Assembly: GCA_944363505.1 (NCBI GenBank) | Contig: CALVUD010000003.1 | Location: 249,060 to 313,059, forward strand | DNA from: an uncultured Clostridia bacterium | GTDB lineage: Bacteria; Bacillota; Clostridia; Christensenellales; DTU072 | Length of the DNA stretch: 64,000 bases | Reading direction: 5' to 3' | Shown: piece after piece, positions 1 to 12,000 of the stretch | Layout: every line of letters begins with the position of its first letter | How positions within the stretch are numbered: position 1 is the stretch's first letter | Notes under the pieces: model-generated | The model's database searches: none | The model's input: the letters and a program-made list of their open reading frames with translations, nothing else | What the model was told of the DNA's origin: nothing | Program-made: the position numbers and the translations under genes

Positions 1-2
1 TC

Positions 3-3000
3 GGCGATTACGCGTGGGAATTCGAATTAAACAGCGAGATAAGCCTCGACGACTCCGTCGGCGGCCTGTTCGACATGACGAATCTTGTTTCGACGATATT
101 CTCGCTTATCGGCGGCGACAACGCGATACTTGCGGGACTCAGCGATCTCAGGCTTGCGATACAGCCCGTCGACGATATCGATATCAGAATAGGCTTCTCG
201 ATAGGCGCGTATATAGACTTCGCGGATATCAGCAATACCAGATTGCAGATAGCCGTTACCTATAACGGAAAGACAATGCTGTCGATAACCTATATCGGCG
301 GCTACGACGTCGACGAATACGGCGAGATGATCGAAAACGGCACGCTTTACGCCGATCTGACGGGTATGGGACTGGTTGCGGTCAAACTGCCCGGCATCCA
401 GATAGGCGGAGTGCTTAAAAACCTTATCGGCGGACTCGCGGGCGGCAACAACGCGTTGAATCTGTCCTCGGGGGGCGAAAACGCTTCTTCGGGCGCCGCG
501 ACCGAACCGCTGAATGCCGAGGCGGGTGAGATAGACCGCGTGAATCTCGGCGACTTCGGCTGGAACGACAGGCTGTTACTGATAACTCTGGGCGAAGCGG
601 AAACCTCGATCGCAATAACGGGCGCGCTGCTTTATTCGCTTATCTACAACCTCGGCATCAGCTCGCTGTTCGGCGATATGATGGGCGACACCGTCATCGA
701 GATTCCGATGTTCAGAAACCTTCAGATCGGTTATTCCGAGGAAGAGGGTCTTGCGGGTCTATTCATAAGGCTGACGGACGAAGCCGATTACGAGCACGCG
801 TTCAGGATCGGTTATAACTTTGTACAAAGCTATTCCGACTTTACGACGACCAAGGAGTCGTCCATAGATCCCGACGAATTCGACGAGTTCGATCCCGACA
901 ATTCGGGAAGCATCGTTTACGAAGACATTTCTACGCTCGGCAAGATCGGACTGTCGCTCGCGCTGGAAGCGCGTATCCGTTCCAAGGACACCGAAAAGGC
1001 GCCTCAGCTGGTGGCGGTGGAAACGCTGTTGCAAGACCTTTTGGGCATGAGCGCAGACACCATCAACATCGATCCGCAGGACAGCGTAGTTGTACTGACG
1101 GTCGAGTTGGACGCCTATGTCGATCTCGGCGATTTCGAAGCCACGACGCTTGCCCTCAACATAACTTTCCAGGGCGACACGATAATAGGCGTGTATCTGT
1201 ACGAAGGCTCCGTTTACGCCGACCTCAGCGGACTCGGATTCTTCCGTGCCCAGATCAACGGCATCGACTTTATCGGAATACTCAACACTTTCCTCGGCAG
1301 CTTTGTGGAAGAAGACGTCGGTATCAATATCGGACAGTACCTCGACGGTATTCTGACGGTACCCGCTTCGGCGGCGGACAGCGCTTCCGGCTCCAGCCCG
1401 ATAGCGACTTCGGCTCCGTCGAACGCGCCCGCGCAGAACGCCCCCGTTTCCGATCTGGTTACCTCGACTTCCAGCCCGATGCTGAAGATACTTCTGACCA
1501 ACAACGAACTCATTCTCAATCCGAATATCGCGATAGTTCAGTCTTTGGTCGGCGATTCCATGGCGTTGCCGCAGATAACCGATATCAGGCTTTCCACGAA
1601 CCTTTATAACGGATTGAACAACTTGAATCTCAGGGTCAAACTCGACCAGAAGGGCAATTACGTCAACCTCGCGATACCCGAGGGAGCGTTCGAGATCCTG
1701 ATAGGCGAGCGCGCGGAGGCCAAGCAGGTCAACGTCGCGACCGATTCTTACGGCGGAGTGGTAGGCATAACTTTGGGTATGGATTCGGGCGGCAACATCG
1801 CTGCGGGCATCGACACCACCTCGCTGATACAGACTCTTATCGATACCATATATATGGTTGACTTTACGCTGTACCTCGAGAAGAGGAACGACTACTTCTT
1901 CCTCAGGAATCTCGGTTACGGCGGAATGAACGGTACTCTGGATACCGGCAGTATCGGTACCAGTTTCTCCACCGGTCCCACGTATTTCTCTCCGGTACTC
2001 AGGAATACAAGTTATTCCGAGGAATACAAGGGCGGCTGGAAGACGCCTTACGACTCCGCGTTCGTCGACGCGGGACAGGCGTTCAGCTGGGTGATCGATC
2101 TGGGCTTCCTCTCCTTTGACGTCGGCAGTCTGTTAAAGACTTACAACCCGATATTCTTCTCGAACGCCTACAGACGTATCAGCCTGCAGCTCTCCAAGAA
2201 CGTCGCGAACCAGATCGACGTTCCCATTCAACAGCTGACCCAGGTCGCCAACGTTACCAACATCGAGGATTCCTCGCGGTGGGAACCTCAGGGCGTTACG
2301 GCGTTTATCCGCAACAACGTCCTACATCTGTCGCTTTATAACATTCTCGTCCTCGACGTTTCGGGAATGATCAACCAGATCGTCGGCTGGGTATTGAGAC
2401 AGCTGATCGGTTTGATCCCGACGATAGGTCCTGCGGCGCAGGTAGGCTTCGACGTTATCTGGGGACTGGTAGGCGACTATCTCAGCGATCTTATAGCGGA
2501 AGGCATAGGCTCCGCTACGGGATTCGGCAACCCGTTGAGAGTAGGTCAGATAATCGAGCACTTTGTCAGCGGAGACGCGGGAGGTCTGGCGGTATTCAAT
2601 ATCTATATTCCCGCTCTGCTCGCAGCCGAAGACACGGGCGAGGTCACGGAGTACGGCTCCGCATTCGGTCAGGTTACGGCGGACGGCACCGGTAACCCCG
2701 TGGCGGGCGCGACCGTAACGCTGCTCGGCGCCGACAACAAGACCGTTTACTATACCACGACGACCGATTCCGACGGCTACTACATGTTCGTCAACATCAA
2801 GGCGGATACCTATAACGTGAATATTTCCGCGGAAGGCTACCGTTCCAAGCCGGAACCCGGATTCTCGGCGCCCAAACTGACCGTTTTCAGCTCCGATTCC
2901 GAACTTACGTGGTCTGCAACCAATTATGTGATGTATCCGTTGTCAACGACCAGCATTCCCGCGGGCAACGTCAATATCGAAGTATTCGTCCGTAACGAGA

Positions 3001-6000
3001 ACCTGAACGCTTCCGGTTACGGAGACAATACTTTTACGCCCGTTTCGGGTGCGACGGTCGAGATCAACGCGGGCGGCTGGAAGACGCTGGGCACCACTGG
3101 CGCCGACGGCGTATTGAAGACGGTAGTCAACATCAACCTGAGCGCAACGGGTTATCAGATCAGGGCGACATACGGCGGAGCCACTCTCGGCACGGGTACG
3201 CTGAACCTGAACAATTACTGGAACTGGACTTCCGGACCCATCAATATCGGACGTATAACGATCACCAAGTACGGTCCCGACGAACCCGTAGGTCCCGTTA
3301 CTCCGGAAACAGGCAACATCGCTGCGGAGCTTTTGACCGTTAACGATAAATACCTCATCGACGGAACGGCGACCGAGATATTCGCGGCTTATGCCGACGA
3401 GGCGAGCGAGAATCCCTCCTTTAACGAGGGCGCTGCGACCATCTCATCCGTATTCGACCAATCGTTCGACGACGCGCTTAGCGCGAACGGCACGCCGTTC
3501 TATTCCGAAGTTACGGACGCGAACGTGTTTATCACGACCTACGATTACGCTACCGAGACCGCTCTCGACAACGCGATCAAGCAGTTCAGTTCGGAGCTTG
3601 TCGCGGAAAAGAACGGCGGCACGGAAGAGATATTCAACGTCGAGGAAGTGATATACGGAAAATATTATCACGCCGTCAGCTATTCCGAAAGGATCATCGT
3701 CGACATCCGCGGGTTCTCTTATCAGAGCGTCAAGGGCGTCAACGTATACAGGGCGGTGCTTGCCGTATCGGAAGCTGCCATAACGCCCGTACAGGGAGAC
3801 GTCGAGATCTGGCTGGAAATCAAGTTGCCGAACGGTTCTCCCAGAACTATACGCATCAACAGCCTTGACGATTACGACGCCGATTTCGGTTCGCAGTACG
3901 TCTTCGAAGCTACGGACGACGCGTTGACAAAAGCCGCGAATACACAAAAGCAACTTTACTATCAGAACAACGCGCGCAATTATCTCACTTACGATACCAA
4001 TCCCGACGACGACGTAGTCGAAAACTCGTTGGTCGACGGACATCTTGCGCTAAGCATGTTGCCGCTCGGATACACCTATACCGTAAAGGTGCGTTCGACG
4101 GTTTACGAAAACGTCGATTTCTTGACGACCGCGACGCTGACGGAAACTTCCAATTTCGCGGATATCGGAACGCTTTATCTGACAGCAAGACAGGAACCCG
4201 ACTGGATAGCGTCGAGAGCCGAAAACAGCGCCAATTCGCTGCTGCAGGGTATCAGGATCAGGCTGGGAGCGGATATTTACGACGCCTCCAGTTCCAGCCC
4301 TCAGGACTATGACGACGCGGGTTATACCCAGGACGGCATACCGCTGACGAATTATTCGTACATGACGAGCGTGGGCGAAGGCGTACTGAACGCGGCGATA
4401 GGTCAGGCTACCGGACAGGCGACCAGCGCGATCGTCAACGCGATAACCAACGCGATAGGCGGCATAGGCGGACAGATCGTGGGCGCGCTCGCTAACGCGG
4501 GACTGGGTCAGCTGACGGGACTTATCGGAAGCTACGATTCCAACTCGCAATACGTAGACGCCAACGGCAAGCCCATATTCGTACCGTGGACAAATTACGT
4601 CACGGGCTTCGAAAAGGGTATTGAAGACAACTCCGACTCGGTAGTGTATATCGAGGCGTGGGTATCTTCCTCCACGATCAATTCGCTGTTCGCGATGATC
4701 TATAATCTGTTGCTCGACTACTGCGGATACGGTCAGATCTCCGAAGACAGACGTTATTCGGCGGCGGATCTTTGCGCTATTCCCGAGGGTACGGATACCT
4801 CCGACGTTCAGATCGTAAACTTCACGGGCGTATTCGACGAAAACTCCGACGATAAGATCTACGATTACACCTTTATGTCGGAAGGCGAATACATCAACGC
4901 CAATTACAGCACGGGTGCCAGACTCGTGGGCAGCATAGTCGGTTTCGCTCTGCCGTGGGTACTGAATTCGTTTGTGAGCAATGACTTTGTCAACAACAAT
5001 TCGTTTACGCTGTTGAACCTGATCCAGATGTTCGCGTATCAGCTCGACTTCCTGATCGATATCTTGGATCAGGCGACCAGACTGCTGTCGCACCTGTTGC
5101 CGTTCACTAACGGATACTCGATGGTACTCGAAAAAGATCTCGAAGGCAGTCCGTTACAGCAGTCGGCGATTTACAGCACCGTGTGGGATGACCCGTCGAG
5201 CGTGTACGCTTATATGACGAACAAACGTGAGGGTCAGATAGGTACCGGCTCGATTTCGATGTACAAATACGTTCCGCTCCTCCAAGGCAATACTTTCTAT
5301 AAGGATGCGGACGGTAACGTCATATCGGCGGGCGGTTCGTATAATTCCGACGGCGACCTGACGGGCACCGGCGTATCCACCGCGTCTCCCGGAACGAGCT
5401 ACGATTATACCGGTTTCGACATCAGCAAGTATCTGAACCAGCGCGCCACCGACGTAAAGACGCTGATCGATAACATCGGAATACTGGACGAAGGCGATAT
5501 TCTGGTAGGTTACAACTACACGACCGATGCGGTCAGCTATACGAATTCCGACGGCGAATCGGCGTCGTTCGATCCCGTGTCGAAGTACGACGGGAAGACC
5601 TATAACGTAAATAGCGGATACGGCGTCAACGCTTCGTTCGGCACGACCGCTTCGGCGCCCGAAGTCAACGACGACGGCGAATTGGTCAGCGGTTACAGCC
5701 GCGACATCGATTTCGTAGACAAATCGATTTACGCGAAAGTAGTGTTGAACAACAACGTCGACACGTTGCTCGACAGAATCGTGCTGTTTATCAACGGCGC
5801 GTCGTATTCAGCCGCCGAAATGGGCACGATGTACGGCTACGACAACTATATGCCCAACGCGACGGTGCTTCGCGCGGATACCATACTGTATAACGACGAC
5901 GGCGAACCGCTAAACGAAAAGTATGCGGCGACCGCAAAGATGATAGACGAATGGATAGATTCCAATATCGTAAATTCCTACGTCATCATTACCGACTACA

Positions 6001-9000
6001 AGTATGAAACCGACATCAACGGTGTACAGACCGCGAAGGTCGTAGGCAGGACCTATATCCGCGACGTATACGGACACTTCGACGAAGAAGACCACGTCTA
6101 CGGCGAGGTATCCTGGCTGAATACGGGTTCGGAAACCGATTCCGACGGTAAGGTGACGGAGATGACGTTCGCATACGTCAGCCGTTACAGACTCAACGCC
6201 GACGGATCGCCCGATTACAACGTCAACACCTATAATCCCGCAGACGGTATTTCCGCGGCGCCGTATGCGTCCGCGCTCGGATTGATGTCGGCAAAGGACG
6301 ACCAGTTCCTCGAAATCGACATCAACAATACCGGAGTGCAGCTCAGAAGCGTAATGAGTCTGAACGAAGGCGGATACTTCCTTGCCACGCCCAACGGCAC
6401 CGCCGGGCTTAACGAAACGGCGATGTTGCCGCCTTCGGAAATAGTCTTCCACGATCCGTACAATCTGTTGGACTTCACCGCGATAGGCGGAACCTGGGCG
6501 GGCGGCAGCGGCGCTATCAGGCACAACCTCGACAAAAACGGTAACTATATAGTCGACAACATACTCGATATTCTGCCCAACCGCGTTTACGCGAATTTCG
6601 ACGACGGCACTTCGGACCTCTCGCAGGGCGTACACGTATACTGGGATCTGAACATGGTCGATTACACGCCCGGCAGCGAAAACGTAGGTTATATCCGCGG
6701 CTATTGCGGCGATCAGAATACCGTATCCATTAAGGTTACCGTGGAATCCGGCGTAATGCTGTCGCCCACGGACCTTGGCTTCCTGCCCGACGGCACGACG
6801 GATTTCGTAATGCCCGAGATCGATCCGTTGACCTTCAACAAGACCGAATATCTTGAGTCGTTGCCCGAAAAACTGTGGCAGGATTTCGACCTGTATTATA
6901 CCGAAACCGACGGCTCCGGCAAGAAGTTCGTGATAAACGGCGTCGAGACCGACCATATCACCAGAAGATACGTGTTCAACAATCTGGAGTGGGATATCGA
7001 CGAAAAGAGCATCGGCATGAACGGCGAAACGGCGTACGCCACGCTGACGTATTACTTTACGGCGCTTGCGTCGCAGGTATCCGACATAGCGACGGGCGAA
7101 AGCAGCGAAGCCGTAACCATCAGGGTTCCGATCAAGGTCAAGAACCTGACGATCTCCGCTATCGAAAGGCTGTCCTCCAAACAGCATATCGCGCTCGCGT
7201 TCGACGGCTCCAACCTGATTGCCGCGCTTTCCGAATACGCTTACGTAGACATAGGTTCCAACCTCTCTTATGACTACGTTACCGAAAACGGCGTCGCGGT
7301 AACGCTGGACGACGTCAACACGATCATCAAGTACGCTTCGCGTTACGGCAGCTTTACCGAGTTTAACGCGGACGGCTATACCGACGCCGCCGTATATTAC
7401 GATTTAACGCGCGACGTGACTTATATAGTTTACTCGGGCGTTACCGATTCCGCGGCGGCGAACGAATACCTCGAAGCATACAGGACGGAAGGCGTAAATA
7501 ACGTCGTTTCTTCGGCGACGAACGATTACAAGGCTTACGGCTATATCGAAACCTATGAAATCGGCGCCGACGACATATCGGCGGAAGACGGCAAGTACGT
7601 CGTGGAGATCAACCCATTCGAGGTCGAAGACGTTTACCGCGACTTCAGCACGCTGAAATGGGCGGACGTGGTCACGCTGCCCACCGTGGATATCGACGGT
7701 TCCACCGCCGGTGGCGGCAACGAGATCAAGGAATGGAGACTGAATTCGGTCAACGCCGAGGCTTTAAGGAACGTCGATCTGACGGCGACCTCGCACGAGG
7801 ACTATTACGTATATCTGAACTTCGGCGACGCTTTGGGCAACATTCAGACGGTTACGATAATCGTCAGGATCTTGCCGATGTATATCGTCGAGAACGATCT
7901 CGAGGATACCATACCGGTAAGCGAAAGAACGCTGACGCCTTTCGAAACCGACAGGAAAGCCGTTACGACCGCGATGAACTATAACGCGGACGGCACGCTG
8001 GTCCTTGCGTTCTATAAGCCCGGCGCAGCCGTGGACGAAGTGTTGAACGCTTCGACCGCGATTACCGGCGGAGTGGCGACCGACGACTCGGGCTGGCCGA
8101 CCGACAGGGTCAAGAAGTACGGCGCCTTTACCGCTTTCGGCGGGAAGATGAGCGCCATCAACTCTTACGAATCCGCGAAAGGCGACAAACTTTACATCGT
8201 CATCAACGGCGTTGAAAGAAACGCCGTGGCGAATTACTTCGACACGTTGGACGAAAGCGGAATGATGAGCGTGGTTACCGCCGATACTCTCGCAAATTCC
8301 GCGTCTACGGGTACCGTATTCGCGGCAACGGGAACCATAAACGAATTCGGGCTGCCGAGCACCATCACCGTCAGATACGGCGAACCCGGCGGTGAAGCGT
8401 ATTCCGACGAAGTGCCTCTGACCGAAGGCGTCGATTTCGTATGGATCAGCGAGGACGATCCCGCCAAGCTCAGATTCGATTACTCCTCCGACGTCGAATC
8501 CTGGACGTACACCTGGATAGCGAGAGTAGGCCACGGCGCCAATACTCAGGATCTCGAGGTGGTATTCACCATCGATTCCAGAGTTCCGAGAAGCGTTTCC
8601 AACATCGAGGTTTATCCGTATTCGAGCTATTACGTCGCGGGTAGCGACGAAGCGCAGCAGGGCGCGTTGCTCGCCAACGAGCAGACCGTCAATTATCTGA
8701 ACGTCGCCTCCGGCTCCAAGGCGAAGGTTTACTATCAGATACCCGATTCCTGGCGCGGCGCGGTCGACGGCAATACCGTTACCATAGACGGTAAGGATTA
8801 CATGACCGATATCGAATTCGTTTCTCCCGCGTTCGACGGCAGCTTCTACTATATGACGGTGCTCCTGTACGACGACGTGTTCGGCTCCAAGGAAATGGGC
8901 AACGTACGCGTAACGCTCAGGAAGAGCACGATCGCGGCGCTGAACATGCCCGGGCTGCAGATATACACCTATACCGCCGACAGCGACATAAACGCATATC

Positions 9001-12000
9001 TCGAGACGCATATCGGCGATATCACGGCGACCATTTATCAGCAGAACAACATAACCATCAAGACCGACGCGTTCGAAATTATCGGTTGGAAATATGCGGT
9101 GGAAGGCGGCTTCAAGCCCTCGTACACGTTCGTGGGCGACGACGTACCGCAGATCCTCGTTACGATAGGCAACGTCGGATATTCCGCGGGCAACCGCATC
9201 TGGCAACAGGTCGTGCCCGTAACGCTGACTGCGGACGTATTGCCGAACAAGCAAATCGTTTCGCTTTCCGACGTAGGCGAGGAACTCAACCTCGGTTACA
9301 CGATTTCTTCCGAAAACGGCGAAATCACCTTTGCGATAGCCGATCCTTACGGATTCGAAATGCCCTCGAGCCTCGAAGCGGTATTCGCCGACGGCACGGT
9401 TGGCGCGGTAGACGTGTATTCGTTCGAAATATCCGACGCGTTCTACAGACTCTCCTTCGTGGACGGAACGATTACGCTGGGCAGCGCAAAGAACAACTAC
9501 CAGACGCTTAACGTCGTGTTCGAGAACGGCATGGTGCGCGAGAACGTGACCGACGTCATATACTATTCCGACGCCGCGGCTCAGAACGAGTTCGACTTCG
9601 CTTCGTTCAGTCCGAAGGCGTTCGACGAATACGAATTGCCCGGATACGCCATGCTCGAGATCGACGGCGTAATCGAACAAAACGTTTACGAAGTCATCTG
9701 GCAGTCCGTATCGGCTTATACGACCGAGGGCGGCACGGTCGAGGCGGTAGCGCGTATCGGAAGCGTTTACGATACCTACGGCTTCATTCTCGACGAAGTA
9801 AGCTATACCGTACAGCCCGAATCGATAGTCGACTATGTGATGCCCGACGAAGTAAGGCTCAATCCTTACGCGGTCGAAGGCATAGAGAACGCTCTGAACG
9901 CGGCGATAGGCGCAACGGGCGGAAAACTCGGCGTTACCACTTCTTTCGGAGCGCGCGATCTGAGTGTCAAATACGGCGATAACGTATTCGATATCGGATA
10001 TGCAACCGAACAGAGAATAGCAACGGACGTTCGCACGGGTATCACGATCGGTTTCGGCGGCGTCGAAGCGGTGCTCGACGAGGACGGCAACAGTATCGGA
10101 ACGACTCTCGAAGTCAGACAGAATCTGCCGCTCTCGGTAGTGGTCGAAGCGCGCGTCGCGGTGGGTATCTCCACATGGTTCACCGACAGAACGACTTCGC
10201 TTACCGGCAGCATTTACGACAAGATCGACTTCGAAAACCTCGGAATAATGACGGTAGTGGCGATTTCCGCTTCGGGCGGCGACCTGATCGGCGGAATAAC
10301 CGGCTTTGAATCGTTTGCGGGCATGACCTCGGTCGAAATTACCGAGCTTGACGAAGGCGTTTACGCGGCTCTGATGACCAACGCGGTAGCGTCCGCGGGC
10401 GACAGACAGATTCAACGCATATTCGTTTCGGGCGACGTTACCTACGTGCTGTACCGCGGCGCGGCAGTCAAGGAAGAGGCGTACAACAGGAACGGATATA
10501 CCGTTAACGTCAAGTCCTTCGACGAAGGCATAACCGTTCTGTTCGAAGGCGGCGAGGAAGAACAATATCCGCTCACCTTCGACGCGACCAACCTCAGATA
10601 CTCGTTTACGGGCGGCACGTATTACATTTCCGCGACGCTCGGCTCCGGAAAGCTTACGCAGTCCTTCGGCGTAAGAGTACAGGTGCGTTCCGCGAACCTC
10701 GAAAGCATCGCGCTGACGCCTGCGGCGGTCTCCTCCGGCATTACGATAACCGAAGAAAACGGATTGATTTCCGGAATGATTGTAGATCCTTACGTAGGCG
10801 GATTCGAAACGCTGCCCACAGAAATACTCGCGTACTTCACGGGTTACGATTCTCCCGTCAGACTCAGCGTCATGTGGGATTACGCGAGGATCGCGCAGGA
10901 TATGTCCACTTCCGGCGGAAAATACCTCAGCGGCGATAACAAGGCTCTGGTCGCGTTCGTGTACGTTGACGATAACGGCACCAGAACCGCCGTCCAGTCG
11001 ATAGAGGTAGACGTAGAAGTGCTGAGGCGCGAATTCGTAGGTATTTACGTCAGCCAGGATCCCGCTTCCGTACCTACCGAAACGCTCCTCGATACCGCGC
11101 CTTCGGGTTATACCGAGCTCGGTACGACGATGATAATCAATCCTTACGTTACCGCGTACTCCGAGGACTGGAACAATAACTTCACGTATTATAAGAGCGT
11201 TTACGTGGCGGTAGATACCGGTACCGACGGCACGGAAGACATCAAGTATATCGTGTTCGACCTTAACTCCGATTCGTATACGATAAAAGACCTGAACACG
11301 AACCGTCCGACGGATACCGAGAATCTGTATACCGGCAGAAGGATAAGCGTACACTTCGAGTTCGGCTCGACCGGCGAGACCGCAGCGTCCGACGCGTGGT
11401 TCGGCGATAACAATATCACGGTCAACATTCTGAACATGACGTATACCGGCGGACTCACAACCGAGTATCAGATCGACCTGTACGGCATCAGAAAGGATCT
11501 GTATACCGATCCCGCGAATATAACCGAGCCTACGGGAGTAACCATCGAAACGGTTTCCGGAACGACATTCGTCTCCGACGTAACGTTCGACCGCACGAAC
11601 GTCAACATGGTTTACTCCGGTTCCGGATACGACAAAGAGGTCGGAGTGGACGGCGGAAGCGCGGTAATGTACGCGCTGATCGGCGACGAAAAGACGGGCG
11701 GAGTTCAGAGAATCAAGATAGACGTCCGTTATCTCGACAGGCGTATAGATTCGCTGTTCACCGTTCAGGAAGCCAACGCTCAAAGCTATTATCCCTATGT
11801 ATACGATACCGATTACGACGGCGTTACGAAGGTTGAAACGCACTTCGAAATCGACCCGTTCGCCGCATATTCGGTAGAGTCGGTATATCCGCAATACGGT
11901 TCGAACGTAACCTTCAAAGAGGACGAAGGCGCCGCGATCAGGGATACCGCTTCGTTCAGCGTAGCGGGCGGCTCGGGCGACCTTACGGTCAGCTGGGACG

